Below are positions 15,730 through 26,100 of a stretch of 64,000 nt of DNA, piece by piece. Below the pieces are notes generated by a model. The model was given only the letters and a program-made list of their open reading frames with translations, was not told the DNA's origin and did not search any database. Positions within the stretch are counted from its first letter, which is position 1. Each line of letters opens with the position of its first letter. The stretch is from Planctomycetota bacterium (GTDB taxonomy: Bacteria > Planctomycetota > MHYJ01 > WSZJ01 > JACPWG01), in assembly GCA_016197205.1 (NCBI GenBank), contig JACPWG010000108.1, forward strand, positions 1 to 64,000. The letters run 5' to 3'. A program made the position numbers and the translations under genes.

Positions 15730-17409
15730 CTAGAACTTGAAGCGATACTCGACCCGGACGCCCGCGATGTCGTCGTCGTCCTCGCGCCAGCCGTACATCG
15801 CGTCCAGGCGCAGAATCATCGCGTTCGTGATCGGGTGCTGGTAGCGCACGCCCACCGCGTACTCGTCGTCCTGCAGCTTGCGGGAGTCGTTCTCGAACAT
15901 GACCCGCGCCGTCGCGACTTCGAAGACGAGCTGCTTGCTCAAGTCGAAGAGGTACTCGACGCCGAGCGCCGCGCCGTAGGTGTTGTTCGCCGTGTCGTCC
16001 AGATTCGGGAAGCCCGTGATGCCGTCCGTTTCGAAGTTGATGCCCGTGTTCGTCAACAGCCCGCCCGCCGCCCGGGCCAGGGGCTGCGGCTTGCCGAAGC
16101 CCGCGAACATGTTGAAGTACGGCACCAGGGCCTGCTGGGCCTCGCCGGTGTTGAACGAGTTCTCGACGAGGATGCCGAACCCGTCCGCCGTGTGATTGAA
16201 CCGGCCTTTGTCCTCGATCGCGCTGTCCGGGTCCTGCCCGACGCTCCCGAAGACCCGCACGGAATTCGAAATGAAGTTGAAATGGCGGCGCGACCAACTG
16301 ACCGCGAAGTTGCTGTAGCTGAGGTCGTCGCCGGACTGGTCGCCCACGTAGCCGTACCCGATTTCGAAGTAGCTGCCGTGCACTTCGATGAAGGCGTTCA
16401 TCGCGCCGAAGATGGCGTCGTCCTTCTCCTTGACCGCGGCCGTATTCACGTCGTTCACGCCGGCGAACAGGGTGACGTCCATATTCGTGATGTCGAGCGG
16501 GACGCTGTTCTTGGCGTTGATCGGCGTGAAGGCGACGCCGTCGAAGGCGTCGTTGACCCAGATCCCGTTATGGAAGAGCAGCGGGATCCGTCCGATGGCG
16601 AACGGGAGGTCGGAGGTGCTGGGCTTCCCCTTGATGCCACCGATGATCGCGCCGATGTCGCCTTCCAGGAACAGCGTGTCGGGATTGGGGTCGAGGACCG
16701 CGAACACCTGGTCGTCGTTGTCGCCCGCGATGTCGTAGCGAGTGAACTTGCCGTTGAAGTCGAGCGGGGTGAACTGGGCGTGGATGCGCTCGGTGGAGGT
16801 GAACTGATAGTCGAAGTCCAGCGTGAGCTTCGTGGCGAGCACGGTCTGGTCCTTCTTGGCCCCGCCGCCTCCGAAGTCATTGTAGGCGCCGATGACGCGC
16901 CAATCGCCGAAGATCCACAGATGCTGCGTGACCGGGTTCGTCGAGCCGAGCGTGAGATCGGGCCGCTCGAGGTTGCCCTCGGTGTAGAGCGACCGGCCGA
17001 GTTCGAGCAACGGACGCTGATTCCGCACATTGTACTTGCCGCCGTAGATGGCAAGCTGGGCGTCGGCCGAGTAGGGCTTGTCGTCGTAGGTCGGGTCGGG
17101 GCGGAAGTTCTTCTTGAAGGCGGACTCGCCTTCATCCGGAACGACACGCACTCCCGGAGTCGTCCGGATGGGTTCGTGCTTCGGTTCCTCGAACCCGGCG
17201 GCCTCCTCCTCCTTGAGCTTGCCGGCAGGCTCTTCCTTGCCCGCCTCCGCGGGCGGAGCGGCAGCCCCTTCGCCCGCCGGCTTTTCCTCAGCTCCCCCCT
17301 CCTGGGCGACGGCCGGCGAGGCCCCGCCCAGCGCGATGGCGATCCCGATCCCCAGGACCGCGGAAACGTATTCCCAGATAGACGGTCTCCCCCGACGTAT
17401 GGCCGTCAT
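15730..17409 (-). CDS. Outer-membrane beta-barrel (porin-like) protein
   Basis: A 559-residue protein with a signal peptide (about 10-36, ending ASPAVAQ), a low-complexity Glu/Ala/Pro linker to about residue 85, then many alternating amphipathic strands (QTVLATKLTLDFDYQF, YFEIGYGYVG, LVFEVATARVMFEND) and a C-terminal Phe (VRVEYRFKF), the usual barrel terminus. No specific porin family is recognisable. ATG 17409 has AGGAG 10 nt upstream; a longer frame to 17442 is less likely. Its place beside multihaem cytochromes recalls porin-cytochrome conduits of metal-respiring bacteria, but that role is inference. Confidence 0.8.
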   Translation of the reverse strand: MTAIRRGRPSIWEYVSAVLGIGIAIALGGASPAVAQEGGAEEKPAGEGAAAPPAEAGKEEPAGKLKEEEAAGFEEPKHEPIRTTPGVRVVPDEGESAFKKNFRPDPTYDDKPYSADAQLAIYGGKYNVRNQRPLLELGRSLYTEGNLERPDLTLGSTNPVTQHLWIFGDWRVIGAYNDFGGGGAKKDQTVLATKLTLDFDYQFTSTERIHAQFTPLDFNGKFTRYDIAGDNDDQVFAVLDPNPDTLFLEGDIGAIIGGIKGKPSTSDLPFAIGRIPLLFHNGIWVNDAFDGVAFTPINAKNSVPLDITNMDVTLFAGVNDVNTAAVKEKDDAIFGAMNAFIEVHGSYFEIGYGYVGDQSGDDLSYSNFAVSWSRRHFNFISNSVRVFGSVGQDPDSAIEDKGRFNHTADGFGILVENSFNTGEAQQALVPYFNMFAGFGKPQPLARAAGGLLTNTGINFETDGITGFPNLDDTANNTYGAALGVEYLFDLSKQLVFEVATARVMFENDSRKLQDDEYAVGVRYQHPITNAMILRLDAMYGWREDDDDIAGVRVEYRFKF

Positions 17410-17461
17410 ACCAGCACCACTCCTTTCACTGCACTTCACCACTTCACCATGAAGGGAACGA

Positions 17462-19327
17462 CTACTTGACTTCGAACTCGACCGTGTACGGGTGCATGTC
17501 GATCATCCACTCGTTCATCGACTGGATCATCTCGTCGGTTGAGCCGACGAACTTCATGAAGTAAATCGGCTCCGCGCGGCTCCGCATGCGGAACGACATG
17601 CGGTACGTGCCGGCCTGCTTCATCGCCTCCTTCGGCACGAAGTAGCCGGCCTTCCTCTGCCCGAGCGGCGGGATGCTGCGCCCCTCCATCCGGATGAAGG
17701 GCGGGTGATTCAGGACCGTGATCGGCTTGTCCGACGGACGGATGAACGGGAGCTGGTCGACGTCCAGGTTGATGGGCAGGAACATCTCCCGGTCGGTCCC
17801 CTTCACGTTCGTCGTGAGGAACTTCGTCTGCAGGTTCACAAGCTGGTCGTCGTGCGGGATGGTCCCCTTGCCGACCTCTTCCGAGTGCAGGTCGCACATG
17901 TCCCCTTCGCGGTCCACGTAGCCCGACTCCCAGATGTTCTTCCCATCCGGGCCGACCAGGGCCACGTTCAGCCAGATCTCCGGCTGCGCGCCGAGCGAGC
18001 CGGACGGCATGTTGTGCCCCGGGTTGACGTTCTTCACGATGTAGTGGAAGTTGAGCTGCTTGCCCACGGCGGGCGGATAGTCGAAGAATGGCCCGTCGAT
18101 GTGGCTGCCGTTTTCCATGACCTTCAGCCGGAGGGAGCGCTTGTACTCCAGCTTCTTCAGGTTCTCCTCGATGACCTGGCGCGCAGTGTCGCGGTCGTTC
18201 GGGTCTTCCCACTCCTTCGGGAAGCTCACCTTCACGGCGCCGCTCGCGACCTTTTCCTCGAAGTCCTCCTTGCCCCAGCCGGCCCGGTAGTCGAACTTCA
18301 GCCAGGTCTCGATGGGGTAGGTGTCGTTGCGCGGATTGTGGGGGAAGATGCCGGGGTGCGCGATGGGATACCCCGGGCCGTAGAACGCGTGGTTATGGTG
18401 TTCGCGGTTCGGATTCACCACCTTGCCGCCGATGACGGCGACCGGTCCCTTGGCGTAGCCGGCCGCGACGCCGGGTACCTTGCCCATGTGGCAGGCCTGG
18501 CAGGTGATGCCCTGCTCGAACGCCGGGGACGCGCGATACTGGTCCCACACGACCTCGAGTTTGATGCCGGGATAGACAGCCACCTGGTGGCAGGACACGC
18601 AGAACTCGGACTGCGAGAGCTGATCGAACTTGATCGCCTTGCCGTGAATCTGCATCCCGGGAGCGCTCGCGTCCGGCGTCGGGTTGATGCCGTACTTCTC
18701 GGCGTTGGCCACCACTTCGTCCACGCCCGCGCCCGAGCTATTCCCCCGGACCGGCTGGGTGATGTCGCCTGCGTCGATCAACCGCTCTCCGCTGACCTTG
18801 TTGTACATCGTGCTCACGCGGTGGCAGGTGATGCACGTGACGCCTTCGCGGGAAACCGGCACGCGCTTCCACAGCGGCAGCGCCCGGTCCTCGCCGAGCG
18901 TGGTGCCTACGCTGTTGTGACAGCGCATGCAGAAGTAGCCCACGGTTCCCTGGGAGAGGACGGTGATGCACTGCTCGAACTTCTGGAACATGGGCGAGAT
19001 GGAGGCGTAGCCGTGGTTCGAAGACGCCCACTCGTCGTAGATCTGGGCATGGCAGCCTGAGCAGACGGCGGCGCTGGGGTACTTGCTCTCGGCGAAGGCC
19101 TTCGCGTGCGGGTCGACCGTCGCGGGGGCTTGCCCCTCGGAGGCGGCGCCCTCGGCGGGCTTCTCTCCCTCCGCAGGAGGTTGGTGCGGCGTACTCGGAT
19201 CGGCCCACGTCTTCGCGACGGAGCCGGCGCCAAGCCAGAGCGCCAAGCCGCCTACGCACGCGAGCACGACCGCCCATTTGGGCCACGCGATCCGTCCGGA
19301 ATTCACAGGATGCTTCGAGTTTTCCAC
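17462..19327 (-). CDS. Membrane-anchored pentahaem cytochrome c, c554-like N-terminal domain
   Basis: A 621-residue protein with an N-terminal hydrophobic anchor (about 17-38), a Pro/Glu-rich linker, five CXXCH sites (CSGCH, CMRCH, CITCH, CVSCH, CQACH) at about residues 89-285 and a 300-residue haem-free, beta-rich C-terminal half. The first motif (CSGCHAQIYDEWASSNHG) matches the cytochrome c554/NrfA-like collector family. AAGGAG lies 6 nt before a GTG at 19327, but directly abuts the ATG at 19333, so I prefer GTG. First gene of the operon, 52 nt before the barrel gene. Confidence 0.88.
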   Translation of the reverse strand: MENSKHPVNSGRIAWPKWAVVLACVGGLALWLGAGSVAKTWADPSTPHQPPAEGEKPAEGAASEGQAPATVDPHAKAFAESKYPSAAVCSGCHAQIYDEWASSNHGYASISPMFQKFEQCITVLSQGTVGYFCMRCHNSVGTTLGEDRALPLWKRVPVSREGVTCITCHRVSTMYNKVSGERLIDAGDITQPVRGNSSGAGVDEVVANAEKYGINPTPDASAPGMQIHGKAIKFDQLSQSEFCVSCHQVAVYPGIKLEVVWDQYRASPAFEQGITCQACHMGKVPGVAAGYAKGPVAVIGGKVVNPNREHHNHAFYGPGYPIAHPGIFPHNPRNDTYPIETWLKFDYRAGWGKEDFEEKVASGAVKVSFPKEWEDPNDRDTARQVIEENLKKLEYKRSLRLKVMENGSHIDGPFFDYPPAVGKQLNFHYIVKNVNPGHNMPSGSLGAQPEIWLNVALVGPDGKNIWESGYVDREGDMCDLHSEEVGKGTIPHDDQLVNLQTKFLTTNVKGTDREMFLPINLDVDQLPFIRPSDKPITVLNHPPFIRMEGRSIPPLGQRKAGYFVPKEAMKQAGTYRMSFRMRSRAEPIYFMKFVGSTDEMIQSMNEWMIDMHPYTVEFEVK

Positions 19328-19649
19328 GGCCATCTCCTTTACGGCGGCGGGCCAACCACCCAACCAGCCCCGCCTAGACGGGCACCGCAATCAGTGCGAG
19401 TACACTCATCGACAAGAACGGCAGTCAACCTGAGTCCGCAACAACGCTCGCGAACGATCGGAGGAACTTCTCTCGCCGGCTCGGTCCCTTCCACCCCCAG
19501 CGGGCGACCTCCTCCCCTCCGGCGTCCTCACGCTCTCGTTCTCCCATAGGTTGCGAAACTCGTGCTTACGAGACCACGGCGCGAACGGGATGCACCGCCT
19601 CTCCCCGCACGGAACGCATCTCGGACCCCGTGGCACACTCGACGCTTCT

Positions 19650-19678
19650 ATTCTAACTGGAAAGCGTGGAACGGTCAA
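19650..19678 (-). promoter_or_regulatory. Promoter of the cytochrome operon
   Basis: On the minus strand: TTGACC, exactly 17 nt, TAGAAT (5 of 6 at both boxes). An A/T tract (about 19694-19710, AAAATTCCAAAAAAAAT on the plus strand) lies just upstream like an UP element. Transcription would start near 19643, leaving a 5' leader of about 315 nt before 19327, in which I see no gene. Confidence 0.65.
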
Positions 19679-19834
19679 GAGATCCTACTGCCGAAAATTC
19701 CAAAAAAAATCCGCGCTGCCGACTCGCCAGGAGGCCGCGCGGGGGCTTGCGTCGCAACCAGAGTCGCCGTCGAGAGTCAGGGCAGCGCTCATGGAATTTT
19801 CTGAATGTCCCCTCCCCGAGGACCGATCAGGCTC

Positions 19835-19863
19835 TTGACGGAAGCCCGACGTCCGTGGATACT
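19835..19863 (+). promoter_or_regulatory. Promoter of tRNA-Arg(UCU)
   Basis: TTGACG, 17 nt, GATACT (5 of 6 and 4 of 6), ending 75 bp before the tRNA gene. The leader would be about 68 nt. Confidence 0.5.
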
Positions 19864-19937
19864 GGGACCGAACCGCAGGGTTCGCCGGGCCGGGGCCGGG
19901 CCGGCTCGAGCCGGGCGCGCCCCCATCCGATCGCCCT

Positions 19938-20011
19938 GCCCCCGTAGCTCAACCGGATAGAGCATCGGATTTCTAATCCGAGGGTTGCAGGTTCGACTCC
20001 TGCCGGGGGTA
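19938..20011 (+). tRNA. tRNA-Arg(UCU), divergent third gene
   Basis: The acceptor GCCCCCG pairs with CGGGGGT (G1-U72 wobble). The anticodon arm TCGGA-TTTCTAA-TCCGA gives UCU. The D-arm GCTCAACCGGATAGAGC and T-arm GCAGG-TTCGACT-CCTGC are canonical. It differs strongly from the two UCU genes at 724 and 854, so the genome has two unrelated genes for this isoacceptor. Confidence 0.93.
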
Positions 20012-20057
20012 TTCCTCTCCGAACGGCCAGGACCTGTCGATGCACGGCCGAGTGCGC

Positions 20058-21209
20058 TCACCCCACGGGCGGCGGCGGGGGCGGCGGGGGGGGCGGGGGC
20101 AAGCCGAACGGCGGGAAGGGTTGCGGCTGGGCATCGGAGGGCGCCAACGAGGCCTCGGGCGGCGTGATGGAGCGGTACTCCGGCCCATACCCTTCGACGA
20201 AGGCGAGGCTGAAGGTCCGGAAGAAGACGGGCATGGGTAGGGTGAACACCTGAGCGAGGAAGACGAACACGAGCAACGCGCCGCAGCCAAGGAAGATCGC
20301 GGGCAACAGCCGCCCGAGCGTAAGGTGAGCCTCGGGCGGGCCGCCCGAAGAGCCCACCGCGAGCAGGAACACCACGGCGAGCAGGGTCGGCACGAAAACG
20401 CAGAAACCCGCGAAACAGCCGAGCATCGTTTCCGCGATCACCGCGCCGATCGAAAGCCCGAGGCGCGCGAGCACGAAGAATCCCACCCGCCCCAGGTTCT
20501 CGCCGAGGATCGGGCGCACGCGTCGCCAAGCCTCCCGGAGCGGCAGCTCTTTGAGAAACATGACCGGCACCACCAGGTCGCGCGCCACCACGCCCACCAG
20601 GCTCGAAAGGAGCAGCAGCAAGAACGCCAGCATGCCGGAGCCGATCCACAGGACTACCTGCGCCGGCGTCGGATGGGCCTCGTCCCGCCATGCCTGGTAG
20701 CCGGAGTACGCCGGATAGGCGGCGAGCGCGACGAGGGCGGCGCCGAGGAGAAGTGCCAGCACGAGCTGGAACCAAAACCAGGAGGTCGCGGGTCGCTCGT
20801 AGCGCGCGAACGGCTCCCCGATCGAGGTGGATTTGTTCGCGACGTTGGCGAGCAGCACGAACTCGAAGCGAGCGGAGAGGTACTTGAGCAGGACAAAGAC
20901 GACGACTCCGACGGCGACCAGGACCGCCCCGATGAGCATCGCTTCCTGCGGGTTCTCCCGGATCCACCCCCAGACCTTCGCTGTCGGATCGGGCAGGTGC
21001 GGCCCGCCTCCGCCCCCGAGGGAGCGCTTGCCCCCTCCACCCCCTGGATAGTTGCAGTTGCAGTTCAGCCCCGGTGCGCCCAGCCCCACGAGCCACGCGA
21101 CGAGCGTCAGCTTCAGCCACCGGGTCGCGTGGAAAGGGTTGAACAACACGCGGCCCACCTGGTCGAAAGCGCGTCCGAGCGCCTGGTCGATTGCAACCGT
21201 GTGCTCCAT
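20058..21209 (-). CDS. Polytopic membrane protein with polyproline tail
   Basis: A 383-residue protein with about six to seven membrane helices (for example LKLTLVAWLVGLG, AMLIGAVLVAVGVVVFVLL, FQLVLALLLGAALVALAAY, GMLAFLLLLLSSLVGVV, AIFLGCGALLVFVFLAQVF). A Cys/Gly-rich loop (NCNCNYPGGGGG) follows the first helix. It ends with a run of eleven prolines after a Pro/Gln-rich tail. The general plan resembles bacterial membrane proteins of the DUF7544/glycerophosphodiesterase-membrane-domain type, but I cannot assign a family. ATG 21209 has AGGAG 10 nt upstream. Function unknown. Confidence 0.7.
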   Translation of the reverse strand: MEHTVAIDQALGRAFDQVGRVLFNPFHATRWLKLTLVAWLVGLGAPGLNCNCNYPGGGGGKRSLGGGGGPHLPDPTAKVWGWIRENPQEAMLIGAVLVAVGVVVFVLLKYLSARFEFVLLANVANKSTSIGEPFARYERPATSWFWFQLVLALLLGAALVALAAYPAYSGYQAWRDEAHPTPAQVVLWIGSGMLAFLLLLLSSLVGVVARDLVVPVMFLKELPLREAWRRVRPILGENLGRVGFFVLARLGLSIGAVIAETMLGCFAGFCVFVPTLLAVVFLLAVGSSGGPPEAHLTLGRLLPAIFLGCGALLVFVFLAQVFTLPMPVFFRTFSLAFVEGYGPEYRSITPPEASLAPSDAQPQPFPPFGLPPPPPPPPPPPVG

Positions 21210-21414
21210 CGGGTCGGTACTCCTGGCCGCCTGTCCTCGAGATGCGGAAACGATGCCTGGGGGCACCGGCCTCCGGCCCGCGCGAATGGGCACAGGAGGT
21301 GCGACTTGCCGCGACTCGCCTGCCGTCCGTGCCCGAACCCGGTCAACGAGCCCCCGCGGCGGAGGCCGGCACGCGCCGCCGGCGCACTCGGTCTACGCGC
21401 AGCCCTGGACGGTC

Positions 21415-22470
21415 CTACCGTGTCTCGCGCAGCTTCGCGACCAGCTCCGACACGCGGCGCTGGACCTTCGCGCTTTGCACGACGAAGAGGATCCCGTTCG
21501 AAAGCGTGATCGACGTCCCGCGCACGCGCTGCCACGTGTCTCCGCCCGAGGACCGCTTGATCAAGTCCACGAGCGCTTGCGGATCCGCGGCCGCGCCGGC
21601 CGCCTCCCCGCCGCCCGCCTCGGCCACGCCCGCGCCGTCAGGCAGCAGCGACAGGTCCGGGGCCTGGAAGTCCGGGACCGAGTACAAGAGATCGCGCAGA
21701 TCGTGAAGCCGCAGGACGAGCCGCTCCTCCAGCGCGTCCGCCGGCACGATCAGATAGCAGCCCTCTTCGCGGGTCAACGCCAGCTTTCGCGGCGTGAGGA
21801 TGAGCCGCAAGGCCGTCGAGAGCGGAACGGCATCGAGTTTCAAGGAGACCTTTCGCTCCTCCGGACCCAGCTTCTGCCACACGCGCTCGTCCACGACGAG
21901 ATTCATCCGCGCGAATTCCCGGAGGAAGGCCACGACGTCGGCCAGCGGCGCGTCCGTGAAACTCAGCGAGATCGGCACTCGGCCGAGGGCGGCCAGGTCC
22001 GCCGCCGAGAGTTCCCCGCCTTCCCCCTCCCCCGCCGCGTCCGCGCCCTCGCCGTCGGGCTCGACGACCAGCTCCCCGACGTCGTCGATCGACAGGGCGA
22101 GACCGAGCGGCTGGAGAATGCGGCCGAGGGCGAGCCCGGCCGGCACTCCGGCGAGACGCGCCGAGACGCGCAGGGCGTCCCCGCGGCAGCGCGCGAGCAC
22201 ACGCTCGTGCAACCTCAGGTGAACACCTGAGTCGCCCCCGATCGTCGCCACGGCCTCCGGCAGGGGCGTGTCCCGAAAGGTCCGAGTGATCGGGACGCGC
22301 GCGAGCCGACCCTGGGCGTTTCCCCAGGCCGCGGCCCGCCGCGCCGCGGCGGCTGTCGGAGCGGACTCCTGCGCGCCGGTCTCCGCCCCTGAGAACAGAA
22401 GCGCCACCAGGATCGCGACCGCCGGCCTTCCCCGCCGGCCCGACTCTCGCCGACGCATCCACATCCCCAT
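21415..22470 (-). CDS. Exported protein with STN/secretin-N-like repeats
   Basis: A 351-residue protein with a signal peptide (about 17-34, ending GAETGAQ). Two STN-like units follow: one about 55-120 (RVPITRTFRDTPLPEAVATI...ALGRILQPLGLALSID) and one about 143-235 (RVPISLSFTDAPLADVVAFL...STALRLILTPRKLAL). A C-terminal domain (HDLRDLLYSVPDFQAPDLS, then TSITLSNGILFVVQSAKVQR) resembles the N-domains of secretins and pilus proteins. No secretin barrel follows, so it is not itself an outer-membrane pore. ATG 22470 has GAGGAG 10 nt upstream. Confidence 0.72.
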   Translation of the reverse strand: MGMWMRRRESGRRGRPAVAILVALLFSGAETGAQESAPTAAAARRAAAWGNAQGRLARVPITRTFRDTPLPEAVATIGGDSGVHLRLHERVLARCRGDALRVSARLAGVPAGLALGRILQPLGLALSIDDVGELVVEPDGEGADAAGEGEGGELSAADLAALGRVPISLSFTDAPLADVVAFLREFARMNLVVDERVWQKLGPEERKVSLKLDAVPLSTALRLILTPRKLALTREEGCYLIVPADALEERLVLRLHDLRDLLYSVPDFQAPDLSLLPDGAGVAEAGGGEAAGAAADPQALVDLIKRSSGGDTWQRVRGTSITLSNGILFVVQSAKVQRRVSELVAKLRETR

Positions 22471-22548
22471 GGCGCAAGCTCTCCTCACTCGATGGCCGAA
22501 TGCACCGCCCGCGAGGGGTGCGCCCGAGCACGGGGCACGCAATGCGGG

Positions 22549-22754
22549 CTGAGTACCGCTCCACGGAAGTCGATGGCCAATAGCCGAAGGCAAGTCTGGC
22601 CGCCCGCGAGGCGCGCGAGCGAGGCGTAGGAACGGAGAACTACGTCGAGCGAGCGCAACGCGTGCGCCCCGAAGCGCCGCAGCGCGAAGGGGGGAAGCAG
22701 GCGGCCGAAATCGCCGAGGAAATGGGTCACCCAAATCTGTGGGGCGGTACTGAG
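22549..22754 (-). repeat. Long-hairpin repeat family H, copy C (reverse)
   Basis: A 206-bp copy in opposite orientation to copies A, B and E, bounded by CTGAGTACCGC and GCGGTACTGAG. It shares with copy E a roughly 30-bp internal segment (GAAGCGCCGCAGCGCGAAGG) that A and B lack, so there are long and short subtypes. Confidence 0.85.
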
Positions 22755-22837
22755 GGATGATTCTAGTCCCGCGGCACGTGCAAGATCAAGTGTTCTTCCC
22801 GACGGGCCCCGTCGCGAGTCCGGACGCGTCTCTCCGG

Positions 22838-22912
22838 CTCAGTACCGCTCCACGAAAGTCGGTGACCAATAGGCGAAGGCAAGTTTGGCCGCCCGCGAGG
22901 CGCGCGGCGCTT
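22838..22912 (-). repeat. Long-hairpin repeat family H, copy D (truncated)
   Basis: Starts CTCAGTACCGCTCCAC and matches copy C for about 70 bp, then breaks off after GAGGCGCGC. Lying 84 bp from copy C, it is a solo half or deletion derivative. The rest of 22755-23114 shows no gene. Confidence 0.75.
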
Positions 22913-23114
22913 CGGTGGACGGGTCCGCCCTGCACCCGAACCACGACCAGCGCTGAACGCCCCACCGGTCGATCGAGGCGTTCACCTACGATGGCTGTCA
23001 AGGCAATGTCCCCGGTGTCCGATAAATGGTAAGAAGGTCCGCCGCATCGGAGCCGGCCCCAGAGCGGGCAGGTTCCCCGTCGGCCAAACCCCCTTTTCTC
23101 CGCGAAGGCGCACC

Positions 23115-26100
23115 ATGACGATCCCCCCGATCGAACACGGCTCGCCCCGTGCGGACGCCCGCGGCGGCGCCCGGCGGCGGCGGCCGGTCCTCCCCCGCGC
23201 GCTCGCCGGCGCGCTCCTCCTCCTGTCCTCCCTCGCTTCCACCCTGTCTCTCCACGCCCAGGACGCTCCTCTCGAGGTCGTCCTCATGGCGCCCGGCGGC
23301 GACGAGCTCGTGCGCGGCGGCGTCCCCTACGAGGTCCGCTGGTCCGTCACCGGGGCCGCCGGGACCTTCGTCGCCACCCTCGAATTCTCCGACGACGACG
23401 GGTTCACCTGGAACCCCGCGTCCGGACCTCTCCCCGGCGCCTCCTTCTGCTCCTGGATCACGCCGCGCAAAACGGCCGGCAAGTGCCGCCTCCGCGTCCG
23501 CGTCCGCGACGCCGCGAAGGCCGAGGCCGCCGGCGAGATCGCGCGCTCTTTCGCCATCGATGCGTCCGCCCCCGTCGCCTGCGTCAAGGGCCTCGCTCGA
23601 CGCACGCCGCTCCCTGCCATCGCCTACGAGGCCGTCGACCGGGGCGCCGCGGGTGTCGCCGCGCTCGAGCTCTGGATCCGCCCCGTCCGCCCCACTCCCA
23701 CTCCCGCCCCCCTCCCCGCCGGCGCGCGCTGGGAACGTGGACCGGACGTCGAACCCGGCGCCACCGAAGTCGATTTCTCGCCCGAGGACGGGACCTACGA
23801 CTTGTACCTTTATGCGGAAGACAAGGTCGGCAACGCCACGCCCCGCCCCGACGCTACGACCATCCCGCAGGCCACGGTCCTCATCGACAAGCACCCGCCG
23901 AGCCTCGAAATCCTCAAGCCCCGACCCGGCGACGCGTTGCGCGGCGGCTCCGAGTATAAAGTCGCTTGGAAGGCCGCCGACGCCCACCTCCTGCCCGAGT
24001 CCGTGCGGCTCGAGTTCTCCCGCGACGACGGGCTCAACTGGGAGATCCTGGCCCGCGGCATGGGCACGGCCGGTGAGACTCCCTGGCGCGTCCCCGCGAT
24101 GGACCTCGCGCGCGCGCGCCTGCGCCTCGCCGCCTTCGATCAGCTCGGCCATCGCGCGGACTCCGTCGTGCCGCTTCGTTTCGCGATCGACGCCTCGCCT
24201 CCGGCGGTCTCCGTGACCGTCCCCCGCTCTTCGAAGCTCGGCCGCATCCCCGTGCACGTCCAGCTCGCCGACGCGGGACCCGCGGGGGTCGCCGGCGTGG
24301 CCGCCTGGGACCTCTACGCCACCGAGGACGAGGGCCGGTCCTGGACGCGCAGCGGCCGGTACACCGGCGACGACACGAGCGTGGTCGTCGAGGCGCCCGA
24401 CGGTCTCTACGGCTTCGCCGCCTCCGCGGTCGACCACGCAGGCAACCGTTCCCGCCCGCCCGATCCCGGCGACGCGCCGCGCGCGGTCTGTCGGGTCGAT
24501 TCCAAGGACCCCGTCCTCGAGTTCCGCGGCCTCGCCGAAGGCACGCTGCTCAAAGCGGGAGTCCGGCCCCACGTCGCCTGGGACGTCCGCGACGCCGGCC
24601 TTCCGTCACGCCCGGTCCATTTCGAAATCAGCGACGACGACGGCCGCTCGTTCGCCCCGCTCCGCACACCCGACGTCAGCCTGGGCGAAGCCGACCTCGC
24701 GCTTCCGGCCCGGTCAGGCAAATACCTGCTTCGCGTCTCGGCGGTCGACCTCGCCGGCAACTCCGTGCACCTCGAGCGTGCGCTCGTGCTCGACGGACAA
24801 TGCCCGCACGTCTCCCTCGCGTCCTTCGACGACAGCGCACCGCTGGCCGGCGGCTCGGAGCGCGAGCTGCGCTGGGAGGCCGCGGACGAGCACCTGGGCC
24901 CCAACCCCGTCACGCTCCTCTTCTCGCGGGATTTCGGCAAGACCTGGACTCCGCTCGCGCGCGACCTGCCGAATACCGGCCGCTACGCGTGGCGCGTCCC
25001 GCGCATCGCATCGCAGGACTGCGTCGTGCGGGTCGTGGTCGTCGACCAGGCCGGCAACCTCGGCGAAGCGGTCTCGAGCTCCGCGTTCACCATCCTCACC
25101 CAAGGGCTCGTCCCGCGCGCCCTCCACACGCCGCCCGTCAATCGCACCGGCAAGGTCACCCTCTCGATCGCGTTCGAAGCGGACGAACGCTCCGTCCTCC
25201 GCGACGTCGAACTGTGGACGACACAGGACGCCGGTCACACCTGGCGCATGCTCCGTCGCTGCGAGCCGGCCGAGCTGCCGGACGTCACCCTCGACCTTCC
25301 GGAAGGGGAGCACGGCCTTGTCGCCGTCGCGACCGACGTGGCGGGCAATCGCGCCGCCGAGCCCGCGGCCGACACCGCCCCTTCCCTCTCGGTCCTGGTG
25401 GACGCGAAGGCGCCCGAGGTCCGACTGGTTTCCCCGGTCGGACCGCAGACCGTGCGCGGCGGAGATCCGCTCGCGCTCTCCTGGGTCGCCCTTGATAGCC
25501 ATCTCGCGAACACCCCCTGCTCCGTTGAAGTCGCCAAGGTCGGCGCCGACGGACAGGCCGAGCCTTGGGAAACGGTCGCCGGCCATTTGCCGTGGAGCGG
25601 CGAATACGCCTGGCGCGCCCCCGCGGAGGACGGGGCCTTCCTCGTGCGCGTCCGCGCGGTCGATCGCGCCGGCAACGAGGGCTCGGCCGAGCTGCCGGTC
25701 CGCATCGTGGCCACGGCGCCCGCGCTCTCCCTCGAGCCGCTCTCCTCGTCATTTCTGCCGGGGGGCCGGGACACGGTCGTCCGTTGGAGCGCGAAGGGCG
25801 GTACCCTCGGCGACCGCCCCGCGCGCCTCGAGCTCTCCATCGACGGAGGAGGCGCCTGGCGGGCGGTCGCGGAGAGTCTACCGGCGGCCGGCGAGGCCGC
25901 CGTGCGCCTCCCGGTCACGACGGTCGCGGGGTGCCTGCTCCGCGTCGTCCTTACCGACGCGCTCGGCTCGAGGACCGAGGCCCTCTCCGCCCCGTTCACC
26001 ATTTCTTCGGAGGTGCCGAGCGCGGTCCTGCCGGAGCTGGGGTGCGTCGCCACGCACGTCCTCTCCCTGCGCCCGATCCTGCGCCTGGGGGCCCTCGCTC

